A stretch of 36,911 bases of DNA, from positions 1-36,911 of the forward strand of contig RXOD01003923.1 in the NCBI GenBank assembly GCA_005223375.1. Direction: 5' to 3'. Shown here piece by piece: positions 21,898 to 34,600 of the stretch (its first letter is position 1; every line of letters starts with the position of its first letter). Below the pieces are notes generated by a model that was not told the origin of the DNA, searched no databases, and saw only the letters and a list, made by a program, of their open reading frames with translations. The DNA is from Amoebophrya sp. AT5.2. Its lineage: Eukaryota > Sar > Dinophyceae > Syndiniales > Amoebophryaceae. A program made the position numbers and the translations under genes.

Positions 21898-22163
21898 AAA
21901 GCGAAATATGGGGAAAATAGGTAAAACGAAGGGTAACTAACCCAACGATAACTGCCCCGCCTTACTCTGTTGTCCCTTAGATATTTTCACTTCGCTCCAC
22001 TTCTCTCTTCTATTTCATTCCATACATCTGCCGCGCAAACGTACAGCAACATGAGCACGACTCTGTCCGAAGATGTTGCTTTCCTGCGCGGAAAGGAGGA
22101 AGTATTTATTTGACACCATCACGCGGGAAAAACATACAAAAACAAGTTTTTGCTACTATTTTT
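21898..22163. repeat. Split direct repeat B2 (outer, right)
   Basis: 266 bp, the outer copy of B1, ending in TACTATTTTT at the element's right boundary before GCTGAGTAGAG. It forms the 5' end of the element relative to its genes. Confidence 0.95.
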
Positions 22164-22648
22164 GCTGAGTAGAGATTTTTCGGTTCCGCACTAGTCCACG
22201 TTCTAGCAAAATGCTTCGCTTTTGCACTCGCCGTGCGGGTGCGTTTGTAGGAATCGTTTCACCTGGGTTGCTGTGTGTTGCTGTAGCAGTCTCAATGTCA
22301 ATTCATTTTTGTACAGTGGTATTCCTGTCTTCGTTCTTCTAGCTTTCTGATTTTGACTCTCTTTTTAAGACTGCGACTTCTAGCTGTAAACGTGGTCAGT
22401 CCATTGATTTCGCAAAAAATAACGGTCGATCTCGATGGATACAGTTCTTGGTTGCATTCAAATCGATCTTGCAGTTCTAACTAACTTCACTAGGTAGATG
22501 GTACCTTTTGCTGCAGCTGCACCTGCATCGTTTTATTTTTCCGCCTCTGGCTGCTCTGCCTCTGTACACCACGACTACCCCACCATGCTTGCACCAAACT
22601 TTTTTACGTATCTATCAATCTGTATCACTCGTTTTTGTTCATCATCTT
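22164..22648. other. Intergenic stretch between retrotransposon and giant coiled-coil gene
   Basis: 485 bases, T-rich on the plus strand, no supported gene. The high-coordinate part should be the 3' UTR of the coiled-coil gene. No polyadenylation signal can be assigned with confidence. Confidence 0.55.
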
Positions 22649-25600
22649 TTACTTTTTCTCTTTCGCCTCTTCCGTCGCCGAAGAGAGCGAGAAGGCCGAT
22701 ACAGTTGTCAGATCCAGGCCACCAGGGTTTTCCTGGAGGTGCTTTTGCACCAGTCGGCTAAAAATGGAGGCCGCCTGGGAAGAGGAAGCTGCCGGTTCCG
22801 CGTCGTTGTAGTACACAAGCGGCGATGTCTGAGCAGGTTTTCGACAGAGATTGATAAAAGTTGTAGTTGTGATCAAGAATTTATCATGAGCCACGAACAC
22901 GTGACGATGACTATGCTGGATGATGCTGTCTTCAAAGTCAGCGAATAGGTAGCCACTACTCTACTGATCGAACTTTCAGAGCTGCAAAAGCACCGAATAG
23001 AAGAAGCGAGCAATCGATTCTACCGGCGACGCCACCGGTGAGGCTCCTGCGCTTCCCGCTCGTGTCCCCGACACGCCTGGGCTTTTTGGAGCCACGTTGA
23101 ACAGCTTCGTGTGGAGCTTCTCGTGTTCCTTATGCAGGCTCGCGAACTCGCTGATCATTTCTGGGTCCACTTCTTCCTTCTCGTGGTCGTGGAAGTGGTC
23201 CGCGAACAGCTGCCGCTTCCGCGTTTCCAGGTCTGTGAGCAGTTCTATCTTTTTGTGCAGCTTCTTCAAATTCTTTCCGCTCTTGTGCTCCTCCTCGACG
23301 TGCGTGTCGATTTTCTCCATGTGCGACTTCAGAATCTCCTCGCGCTCCAGCTCCGCGTGGGATTTCCTCGACGTGGTGTCGCCCGCGCTCTCCGAGGTGG
23401 CCCCGCCCCCGCTCGGGGGAACTACGACGGAAGCGCGCACCGAGGCTCTCCGCACCTCCTGCACCTCCTGCGCGCGCATCAGGTCCGCGAGCTCGGCCCG
23501 CGAAGTCTTCTCGTTCTCCACCGAGATGGCGTCCAGCTCGGCCTTCCGCTTTTCCGCGGCCTCGCCGGAGAGCGTGCCGTCCTTCACCTGTTGTTTGAAC
23601 TCTTTGTACTGCGCGTTGTACTGTTCGAGCCGTTCCACCGCCCTGCGCTTCACTTCGCGCGTTTGCTCCAGCGCATTCTGGTACGCATCCGGCGCAAGCG
23701 TGATCTGCGACTCGTCCACGCCGGCGGGCCGGATGGTCGCACCAGCTGCGGTGGTGGCCGTCTGCGCGACGTCTACTTCGACCTTGTTCGTGGTCATAGT
23801 GAACGTCTCTGCCTCGTCCCGGACCGCACCCGACGCGATCGTCCTGGCTGTTCCCGCGGCCATCGAGCTGCCCGGGGGACCACCCTGCTGTACCTCGATG
23901 CCCCTCCCGCTGAGAATCTGCTCGAGCTCCTCTTTTTCGCCCGCCAGCTGCGAAATCACGCCGCGCGACGCCTCCTTTGCCAGTTCCTGCTTTTGGTACG
24001 CTTCGTCGCGCTGCAATTTCAGCTCGTCGACCTTCAGCTGGCTCTCCTCCAGCGCTTGCTGCAGCATGAGCTGCTGTGCCTTGATCATCTCGAGCGTCAA
24101 AAAGCTCCCCGTGTCTGGATCGTACACTGCGGTTGCCGTCCCCCCCTCCGCGCTTCCGCCCGACGCGGCCAGCGCGTTCGTCATTTGTTCGGAGTACTCC
24201 GCCATCTCCTTTTGCAGCTTCGCGTACTCCTCCGCCATCTGTTTTTTCTCGGCGTCGAACCGCTTTATGTACTCCTTCCGTTCCTTGTCCATCTGGTCCG
24301 CGGCCTCCGCGAAGCGGATTCGGTCTTGAAACAACTTCTCGTTGTAGCCGTCGCGGTCCTGCTCGTGCGCGGCCTTTTCCGAATTCAACCGGTCCGCTTC
24401 CCTGTTCAGGTACAAGCGGTATTCCGCGTCCTCCTTGGTGAGCACCTGCATCTTCGGCGCGTTCTCGATCTCCTCCTTCTCGTGTTCCGGGGAGTCGTTC
24501 CCGAAGTACACGAACTCCTGCAGCTCCCGCGCCCGGTTCTCGGCAAGCAGCCGCTCCGCCTCCACCTCCTTCAGCCGCTCCCGAGTTTTCAGGTTCTGCG
24601 CGTCCAGCTCGGCCTCGCGGGCCTGGAACTCGGCCTCGCGCAGCGCCGCCGTCTGCCGCAGCTTGTAGATGGTGTCGTCGAGGTCGTCAATCTCCGCGTC
24701 GTGCTCCTCCTGCAGAGTCATCATGCGCTTCTGCATCGTGTGCATGGCGTCCATCATCCGCTGGGCAAGAGCCTGCTGCATCTCGCGACGTTGCTGTTGT
24801 AGTGGTTGCGAACCGTTGAATGCATGACTCTGATTGTACTTGTAGTGACAGTGACTGAAGACATGATAGTGATAGATGAATAAGTAACCAAGCTATCGAT
24901 CATCATGAGCATGCGTTCGCAAAGCCAAAGTCAAGAATCGATCACGACGTGATGCGCCAGCGCGCGGCGGCCTCGTCGACGGCGGGGCGAAAAGAGAATG
25001 AGATAGCATTAGCCAGGTACCTGTTTCGTCGCGTCGTCGTCTGAGTCGTGCTCCACAGTGAGGTCCATCATTTCCCTGCTCTTTACCAAGAGTTTTTCCT
25101 TTTGCACTCTTCGCACTTCCCTTTGTTTCGCCATCAGTGCCTGGGCCTTTTCGTGTGCTTTTTCCAGTTGTTCTGCTCGGCTCAGGTGCGCGTTTTCGCG
25201 TTCGCTCATTTCCAAAGCGAATTTCTCCAGCTCCTCCGAAGTCATGTTTTCCTGCTTCGCCATCATCTCCTGGAAGCGCCGCTCTTCTTCCTCCTTCAGC
25301 GATTCACTCGCCTCCTTCAGCGCGTCTGCCCTGGCCCGGTCGACCGCCGCCGCCGCCTCCTCGACCGCTTTTTCTTTATCTTCCTCCCGACTATCCATCA
25401 AGCGCGACTTCTCCACTGCCAGCTCTCTTAATTCTTCGTCCTTCTCCGCAATCATTTTAGCGCGCTTCCGCGCCTCCTCCTCGCCCTTCGACTTCTCTTT
25501 CGTTAACTTTACTTCAAACTGCGCCAACTGGTCTTCCAACGACATGGCACGCAGATGCGATTCGTCCTCACCGGCCCTCAACCTTCTTAGAAGGGCCTCC

Positions 25601-28600
25601 TTCTCGGCGGAGATGCTGGTCAACTGCTTTTGAAGCGCTTGGTACTCACTCATGGATTGCTTTTGCAGGTCCTCGTACTTACTGCTCGATTCCTTTTGCA
25701 GGCCCTCATACTTACTCGCTGACTGCTGTTGCAATTCCTCGTACTTACTCGCTGCCTGCTTTTGCAGCTCCTCGTAGCGCGTCTCGAGGCGCGCGACTTC
25801 GGCCGCGTGCTTTTTTTCTTGCTCGGGGTCCACCGCCGGAACGTACTGCTTCGGGATGCTCGCCTCGATGTGTCTGGCCACGTCCTCCTGGTGTTTTTCG
25901 ATCATTCGTTCCATCATTTGGTTCGCCTTTTCGCGCTCCTCTCTCTCCAGCTCCAGCAGCCGCTTGTTTTGTTCCTCGAACAGGTTCCGGATCAGCTCCG
26001 CCTGCTCTCGGCCTGGCGTGACCAGCGGACGCGCCTTCTCCACCTCCCCCGCGGCGTTGGTGCTGCGCATCGCGGCCGGCTGTTCCTCTGGCGCCAGGGT
26101 CCTCGCGGTGAGCTTTTTCGTGCGGATCAGCGCGCGGATCGCGGCAGTGGCGGCGGCCCGCTTGATCTTGTTTACGGACTGCCTGATGCCGTGCCGCTCG
26201 TGCTCGAGCTCGGCGCGCAGTTTCGCGCGTTCCTGGACCAGGCCCGCCTGCATCTTCTCCACCTCCTTGTCGTACTCCGCGCGGACGTTCGCCTCCATTT
26301 CCGCCGTGAGCGCCTCGCCCTCCGCCGCGATGCGCTGCTTCATCTCCTTCTCCATCCGTTCGCGCTTCGCCTCGAACTCCTCCCACAGCTCTTTGTCCCG
26401 CCGCTCGTACTCCTGCTGCGCCGTCCGCTCCTGCTCTTCCCGGTGTGCGTCCGCCGTGCCCGCCGCCAGCCGGGCGGCGGTGTGGTGCTCCTTCCGCAGC
26501 TTCTCTTGCTTCAGGAGGAATTCGCTGTTCGCCCGCTCCATCTCCTCCTGTTTCATCTTCTCGATCGCGGCCTTCTTCGCCTCCAGCTCTTGTTCCAAAA
26601 GCGAAAGCCGGTGCTCGTTATCGAACCCCGCCTCCTGCATCTTGTTGTGGTACTCGGACCGCAGCTCCGCCAGCTCGCGCTCGCTGTTCTTCACGATGTC
26701 CTGGATTTCCTCCTCGTGCTGCTTCGTCATCTTTTCCATGCCCGCGTCGATGCCCTCCTTCGTGTGCTGGTCGAGCTCCGCGAGCCGCTCGCGCGCCTTC
26801 GTGGTCTCGATCTCCAGGTTCAATTTGCGCTCCGTTTCCCGCAGTTTCTCGTCCAGCTCGCCCCTTTCCTTCGCGACCTGGATGTCCAGCAGCTGCTTCT
26901 GCCGCCGCCACTCCTCCTCGTGGTGCTGGAAGTCTTCCTGGCTGTGCTGCATTTTGTCTTCGTACTCCCGCCGCAGCTCCTCCAGCGCCGCGTCCGCCTC
27001 CTCCTTCAGTTTGTTGCACTCCTCCCTGTGGTTTCGTTTTTCGACGTCCATTCTTTCGGAGAACGCGGCGTTCATCCGCTCCCTCTCCTCCTCGCGCTCG
27101 CGCAGCAGCGCCGCCACGCGCTCGTCCAGGTTGGCGGTGGCGCGCAGGAGCTCCACGTCCAGCTCTTCCTGGAACAGCCGCCGCATCTCCGCTTCGTGCG
27201 TCCGCTTCGCGTCCTCGATGCGCCGCAGCGTCTCCTCCTGCAGGTCCACGTTTTCGTCGCGGGCGACCGCCAGCAGCCGCTCGAGCTCCTGCTCCCGCGC
27301 TTCGGCCTCCGCCCGATGCATTTCGACGAGCCGGCGCTCGGACTCCGCGCGGGCGCTGCGCTCCTGCTCCAGCATGGCGTCACCCAGGGCCCGCACTTCC
27401 TCGATCTGCGCCTGGTGCATGTCGCTCAGCTCGTCCACGTTCGCCGACGAAGTTTTTTGCAGCGCGACCAGGTCCTTTTTCAGTTTGAGCACCTCGGCCT
27501 CGCGGCCGGCCTTCTCCGCGTCCAGGTCGCTGCGGTACTGCTTCATCTTCTCCTTCAACGCGCCAATCTGCGCCTCCTGCTTCTCGCGAAGAGCCTCCAC
27601 CGTCTTCTCCAGGTGCTCCTTCTCGGCAACGATGTGCTTCTCCCACTCGTCGTGCATCTCCTCGTACACTCCGAGGAGTTTCGCTTCCTCGAGCTGGTGC
27701 TCCCGAGTCAGCGCTTCCCGCGCCTGCTCCAATTCCGTCTCGAGCCTTTGTTTTTCCGCTTCGACCTTTTCCTTCTCCTCGTCAAGATGCTGGTGCGCCA
27801 GCCCTGCCTGTACGTCGCGCACGAGTTTTGCGTGCCGCTCGTCCAGGGCGCGCTTGGCTTCCTCGGCCTCTCGCCGGTGCTTTTGCTCTTTCGCGTCGCG
27901 CTCCTCCTGGAGTTTTCGCAGCTCCGCCTCTTTCGCAGCCTTTTTGCTGTCCGCCTCGCGGGCTTTCTCCTGCGTTTTTGCCAGTTTCACGAGCTCTTCG
28001 GAGTACTCGCGCTCCAGCGTCTGCAGGTCTTGCTCGTACTTTGTCTGCAGCGTGTCTCTTCGCGCGATCAAATCGCGGCTGAGCTTGGCCATATTGGACT
28101 TGATGGCTTCGAGTTGGGGCGTGAAAGCGTCGCGCCTGGCCCGCGCCTCCTCGACCGCGAGCTTTGCGGGGCTCATGGAGGTCGAGGTGGAGGTCGGCCC
28201 GGCTTCTTGCTCTTGCTCTTCTTGCGGCCCGCCCTCCTCCTCGTCCTTCAGCTCTTTCAGCGCTCTCTGGTATTCTTCGTCCGCCGCCGCGATGAAGTCT
28301 TCCTCCAGCCTTTTCTGCTCGGCCTCGAGCCTCTTCAGTTCCTCGGCAGCTTCGGCTTCCAGCTTTGTGCTCGCCACGAGGAACTCTTCGTCTAGATGGG
28401 ATTTTGCCTCCTCCATCATTTTCTTCGCGTGCGCCTCGGCGGACGAACGCGCCGCCCCTGCGGATTCCAAATGGGCGCTCGACTTTGCGGCCGCCAGCTC
28501 TATCTTGTGCTTCGCCACCGCCTTGCGGAAATCCTCCTCCACCAACTTGCGGCGCCTTACCTCCTCCTCGCGTCTGTCCTTTTCCTCGCGCAGTTTTTCC

Positions 28601-31600
28601 TCGTAGTCGTCGATCTCCTCCTGGGCTTTCGACTTCGCCTTCGCGATGGATTCCGCTGCCGCCTTCCGTTCCGCGAGCATTCTTTCCTCGCTCAGCCGCG
28701 CGTCCTCCTCGTGCTGCCGCGTCACTTTTTCCTGCTCCTCTCTCAGCTTTTCCGCCAGCGCGGCCCGCTCCGCTTTCATTTTTTCCTCCAGCTCCTTCTT
28801 CTGCTTGGCAAGCGCCGCTTCGTGCTCCGCACGCTCCTCCTCGTCGGCTTCCTCCATCTTCGTCCGCATCTCGGCCTCGAACTTCCTTTCATGCTCTTCG
28901 TGCTCTCTTTTCAGCCGCTCGTCCTCCTCTTTGTGGGCCTTCTCGCGCGCCGCCAGGTCTTTTTCCTGCTGCTCGCGGCGGAGCCGCTCCTCCTCCTCGT
29001 ACTTGTGCTTCGCCTCCAAAATCTTCACCTCCGCCTCGTGCTCCGCGGCGAGCTTCGCCTGCTGGGCCTCCGTTTTTTCCCGCAGCGCTTTTTTCTCGCG
29101 CGCCAGATTCTCCTCGGCCTGCTTTTTCGCCTCCCGCATCTCGTCCTCGATCTTCGCCTTGTCCGCACCCGCCTTCTCCATCTGCTTCCGCGCTTCCGCC
29201 TCCATCTCCCGGTGCTGCTGTTCCATTTGTTCGTGCAGCCGCGCGGAGTGGAGTTTCGCCTCCTCCTCCTCGCGCTTCAGCTGTTCCGCGAGCACCTTTC
29301 GCGCCTCCTCGTCCTGCTTGGCCTTGGAGGCCATGGCCGCCTCCTTCTCCTGCAACGCGACCACGCGCTTGTGCTCCTCCTCGAGCTTTTCTTTCTCCTG
29401 CGCGAAGTTCTGTTCCAGCTTCGCTTTATCCTCCGCGACTTTTTTCTCAATCTCCGCCTTTTTCGCGGCCAGCTCTGCCTCGATCTCGGACCGGGACTTT
29501 CGGATGCTAGCGGCCGCGCGGCTCTGCCGGCGCGCCTCTTCCTCCGCCCGTCGGAGCTGCTCGGCGGCGTCGCGCTCAACTTTGGCCACGCCCTCCGTCC
29601 TCGTGCTCTCGTGCGAGTCCAGGTGCCCCTTGAGCGCCTCCATCTGCTGCTGCTTCTTCCGTTCGAGCTCCTCCTTCTTTTCCCGCGCCTCGAGCTCGGC
29701 CTGTTCCCGCGCGTGCTCGCGCTCCAGGGCGCGCTGCTTCGCTTCGGCCTCCAGCTTCTGCTGCAGCTGTTGCAGGGCGAGCTTCTTCGCCAACGCCTCC
29801 TTCTGCTGCCGAAGCTCCGCCTCGTGCTCCTCCTTCTTGTGCGCTTCCTCTTCTATTTTCGCCTTGTACATGGCCTCCAGCTTGGCGTGGGCCTCCTCGG
29901 CCTCCTTCGCGAGCCGCTCCCTCTCCCTGGCGGCCTCTTGCTGCTCCGCTGCGAGTTTGGCCGCGAGCGCTTTGGCAGCCTCGGCGTCCACTTTTGCCTT
30001 TGCTTTTGCGGCAGCCTCGTTTTCGACCTTGTTCTTCGCGGCGAGGTCCTCCGCGTCGATTTTGTCGAGCAGGGCCGAGTACGCTTGCGCCCGTTTCGCT
30101 TTCAACTTTTCCTGCCGCTCCGCAAGCCGCGCTTTCGCCGCCGCGTAGTTCTCCTCCGCTTTTTTCAGCAAGTCTTCGGCGGCGCGCGCTTCCTTTTTAT
30201 CTTGCTCGTAGACCTCCTCGATCTCGTCTTCGGCCTCCGCACGCGCCTTGTCGGCATCCAACTCTCCCTGCACGAACCTGGCCTCCGCGTCGCGCAGGTG
30301 CTGGACGTGCAGCTTGTCGTTTTCCTCGATCGCCTTCTGTCGCGCGCCCGCCTCGCCATCTTTCTCAGCCTTCTTCAGCCACTGCTCATGTTCCGTGTGC
30401 AACCGCTTCGTTTCCACGCCGTGCTTCTCCTCAATCGCACCGCGATCCCTCGCCAAACGGTCGTCCAGCACCTGCAACTCCAGTTTTTTCTGCGTGTGCA
30501 GATCCTGCTCCCGCGCCGAGTCGTCCTCCGCGAACTTTCGGGCAAAATCGTCGTCCAGCGCTTGCTTCTTCTTCGCCATCGCCGCCACCAGCTTCGCGTC
30601 TTCCGCGCTTTTCGTCGTTTCCAGCTTCGCGAGCTGGTCCTGAAACCGCTTGAGGCTCGCCTTTTTGTCCTTCTCGAGCTGCTCACGAGCTGCCCGCGTG
30701 TCCGCTTGCGCAACTTTTTCCCCGTACTTACGGTCGATTTCCCGCTTCGCGTCCTCGAACCGGTGGCGTGCGAGGTCTAGCTCGTCCAGCAACCTGTCGT
30801 GCACGAGCTGCTTCTCGTGCCGAAATTCCTGCTTCACGACGTCGACACCAACCACCTTCGGCGCGGCACCCGCCTCCGCTTCATCTTCCGCAGCTGCATG
30901 CTTTCTCGCGGACTTTTGTGCGAGCGCGGCATCCCGGATCCGTTTTTTTCCCTCGAGCTCGAGTTTTACCAGTTCGTCGGCCGCCTTTTTCTTCAGTCCC
31001 GCGACCTCCTTTTTGTACGCGACTTCGGCCAAACCGATTGCCTCGTCATTTTCGTGCATCAGCACGAACACTTCTTTTTGAAGCGCCTCCGACCGCCGCC
31101 GCGACGAGTTTTCGCGGCCTTCCTGTTCGTGCACGCCGAGCAGGCCCTCGTGCTCCTTCTCGTGGTTGCTCTGGAGTTGCGCGACGCGTTCCGCGTGCTG
31201 CTTGTTCAGGTGTTCCAGTTCCTCGTGCAGCTCGTTCTCGTGCTTCACGGTCCACTTGCCGGCCGTGCGCTCCGCGCGTTTCCGCAGTTTCGCTTCCAGT
31301 TCCTCGTGCTCCTTGGCGTGGTCGTGCGCCAGCTGCTCCATCTGCATCTCGTGGTGGTTGCTCGCGTGCGACTTCGCTTCGTCCAGGCTCGCCTGCTTCG
31401 CGGCCTTGGCCTGCTTTGCCAGGTGGTTCCGGTGGAGGTTCAGCGCGTCGTTCTGATTTTTCTCGAACGCGGTGCGCAGCCGCTGCTCTCTGGCGGCCAG
31501 GGCCGCCTCCAGGTGCTCCACCTCCACGTCGTGCTGCCGCGTGAGCGCCTTCTTCAGCTTGTCGAGCTCGGCGAGCTCGTCGGCGTCGAGGATGCCATCG

Positions 31601-34600
31601 GTCGAGTCGGCGTGGTGAAACTTAAAGTCGGCCACGAGCTTCGCGAGCTCCAGCGACAGCTTTTTCTCGGCCGCCAGCAGCTGGGCGTGGTGCAGCTCGC
31701 GCGCGTGCCGCAGCTTCATCTCCAGAATGCCGCGGCGCAGTTTCTCGCTCTCGGCGAAGTCGGCAGAGTGCTTCTTCGCTTCGCTCGCCGCCTTCTCGTT
31801 TGCCATCAGGGTCTGGAGCTTCGCTACTCTCACCTGGTGCTCCGCCTCCATGCGCTTCTTCGTCGCTTCGTGCTTCTTTTGTTCCATCGCTTCGCGCCGC
31901 CTCCACTCCTTCTCGAGGTTCTGTTTTTTCTCCGCCGTCCCCGCCGCGTCGATCTTCTGCTTGAAGTCCTCCGCGAGCTTTTTCTTGGCCTCCTCAAACG
32001 CTTTGTCCAGCTCGGCCATACGCTTTTCGAAGTCCTTCTGCTCTTTCTCCTTCTCCAGCCGCAGTTTCTCGATGTTCGCGTCGTGGGCCTGGTGTGCCCC
32101 CTCTTTCGCTTTCTCCAGCTCCTCCTGTACCTTCTCGCGGGCCTGCGCCAGGTCCCCCTTCAGCGTCAGGAATTCGACGTTCGCGCGGGCTTTTTCCGAC
32201 TCGAACTCTTTGCTCAGCTTCGACTTCTCGCGCAGCAACTCCTCGATTAGCTTTTGCTTGTGCTCGCCGCCCGTTTCTGCTTGGTCGTCCTCGATTTTTT
32301 TCCCGTACGCCGCCTCCAGCTCCTTCTGTTGCGCGATCATCTGCTTCGCCAGCTTTTCGACGTGCGCCCTGTGCTCGGCCTCCGCGTCGGCCAGCTTTCG
32401 GTCGATCTCCCCCAGACGCGACTGGTGCCTCGCGGACGACATCAGCACCTCGGACACCTCCCGCTGCTGCTCCAAGTCTTCCGCCAGTTTCCGCCGCTTC
32501 TCCTCAAACTGCTGGGACAGCCGCGACTTCTCCTGTTCGAACTTTTCGTGCAGTTGGAGCTCCTGCTCCTTCAGCGCCGCCTCGATGTTCTCCTTGTGCT
32601 CGGGATCCTCCGCCAGTTTTCGCGCGTACTCCTCGTGGATGCGCTTTTCCCCCGCCTGCTTCTCCCGCTGCAGCGCCTTCAACCGCACGTCATGGTCGGC
32701 CTTCTGGTTCTTCAGCTGCGCCTCCAGAAACGCGATGCGCTCGAGATGCGGCGCGGCGGCGATCTGCGCACTCACGAGCCCGCGAGCCTCGTTCAAATCG
32801 CTGTGCAACTTCTCCATCGACGACTTGTGCCGCTGTTCCATTTCCTCGCGCCGCTTTTTGCTCTCCGACCGCAGTTTCTCCCTCGCGATGTCCGAAGCCG
32901 ATTGCTCGTACTGGGCGTTGTACTCTTTTTGGAGGCGGTTCAGCTCCTCCTGATGCTCTTCCGCGGTCTTGTGCCCCTGCGCGAGAATCTCCTCGACTTT
33001 CTTCGCGTGCTGCGCTGCGGCTGCGTGCGCGGCGGCGGCGGCCTGTTGTCGTGCGAGCTCGGCGACGAGCGATGAAAGCCGCGTTTTCAGCGCGAAGTCG
33101 AGCTTCAGCTGCTCAGTTTCGGCGTGCCGCTCTGCGAGCTCCGCCTTCCGCTGAAGTTCGTGCTCGAAATGGTCCTTGCGGCTCGGTTGCTGCTGCACCT
33201 TCCGCTGGAAGGCTTTCGAGAGCTGCCAAAGCTCCTCCTTCTTCGCCTCGGCGCACTGGAAGCAGTGCTCGTCGTACTCGTTCCGGACCCTGGCGATCTC
33301 CTCCTGCAGCTCGGCCAGGCGGATGGTCGCCCTTTCCGCCCGCAGCGCGACGGCAGCGTGCGACTGCACGTTGATCGCCTCCATGGCGGTTTGCAGACTG
33401 GAGAGCGCCGAAGTTTGGTTCAGCAGTTGCGACGTAAAGGGAAGATTCGGACTACCGGGCGAAAAAGCTCCTACGACGAATTTTGTGTTGATGGAAGGCC
33501 AGCCCGCAAGAGCTGCGGTTGTCGTAGGCGAGGTACTGGAATTACTCGCGAACTGGCCTGTCCGAAAAAGGTTCTGCTCAAGATCCTGCTGCAGTTTCTG
33601 CGCCTTCTGTAGCTCCCGTTCCAACTTGTCCATGTCGCGGGCGTGCTTGGCGTGTGCGGACGTTGCGGAAGACGACCCGGAAAGCACCACGCCGCTGCCG
33701 AGTTGACGCGGAGCCCCGAGTGGGGAAAACGACATCCCGCCGAGCTGCGGTGACAGAGGGCTGCCGCCGGTAAGATTCATGTAGTTCGCACCCAAGGTGG
33801 TCGTGGGCGAGGATGAAAAACCCGGCGCGCCGCCGAGTCTCGATGGTGCCCCACTCGCGCCGGCGGGCGACGTCGATCTGCCCTGGTTCATGATCCCCGT
33901 AGCAGTACGACCAGCATCACCGTCCGCTGCGCTCCGGCTTCCTTTCGACGACTGCTTCTTCATGTACGCTTGGTTCAGAAAGGGCTGCGAGCTGCTCACC
34001 GGCGGTCCAAACAGCGAAGCGTTCTGCACGTTTCCGTACGCATACCCGCCGCCCCCTTTCGCCAGCTCCAGCTGCGCCCACTCCTTCTGCACCTTCTCCC
34101 GTTCCAGCTGGATCTGCAGGCGCTCCAGTTTCGACTCCTCCGCCCTCCTTTCCAGGAGCATCATCTCCCCCTTCAGCATGTGGCCCACGGCGGACTTCTC
34201 GCGCAGAACCAGGTCCGTGGCCTCCTCCAGCTGCTTCAGGTCGCGCAGCTTCTTCGCCCTCTCCAGCGGGGCGTCGGTGATGTCCAGGAACGACCGCAGT
34301 TGCTCGTCCGCGAGCGCCACGCCGCCGTTCTGCACAATCTTCAACTGCGCGGTGAGCATGTTCTTCTTTTGCTGCAGCTCGTACTGCTCCTTGGCGCCGA
34401 TTTTCAGCGCCCGGTCGTGCTCCTGCCGGATGCGGGCCCACTTCTCCTCCTCCATCTTCAGCTCCAGCTGCTTCGCCCGCGCCAGCGCGAGCTTCTCGCT
34501 GTCCTCCAGCAGTTGCGCGTTCGCGATCTCCGCCTGCTTGGCCTCCCGCATCTCGCGCTTCTGCTCCACCTTCTTCAACTCCGTCGCTAAGTTCTCCTTG

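Larger units (their letters stand above)
14465..22163 (-). mobile_element. Tyrosine-recombinase (DIRS-order, Ngaro-like) retrotransposon with split direct repeats
   Basis: The outer ends are repeat A1 (14465-14680) and repeat B2 (21898-22163); inner copies B1 (21253-21518) and A2 (21514-21729) abut, sharing only a TTTTT. This A1-...-B1-A2-B2 pattern is the split direct repeat of Ngaro/PAT-type elements, where the inner junction copies the joined outer ends. All three genes lie on the minus strand: tyrosine recombinase (21160-19791), Gag-like (19457-18000), RT/RNase H (17288-15024). No integrase or protease is seen. The repeat copies differ by only 1/216 and 2/266 positions and the RT and Gag frames are intact, suggesting a recent, possibly active copy. 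Outer flanks share a T-run and no target duplication is evident, as expected for recombinase-mediated insertion. Confidence 0.88.

Noticed and set aside
14465..22163. LTR retrotransposon (copia or gypsy type)
   Set aside because: There are no ordinary LTRs, no DDE integrase and no protease; a tyrosine recombinase and the A1/B1-A2-B2 repeat plan argue against it.
25729..30780. Very long plus-strand open frames opposite the coiled-coil exon (for example 25729-28395, 25856-28606, 28396-30780)
   Set aside because: They are mirrors of the Glu/Lys/Gln-rich coding strand: the antisense of such codons lacks stops and gives Leu/Arg/Ser/Phe-rich nonsense proteins with no domain.
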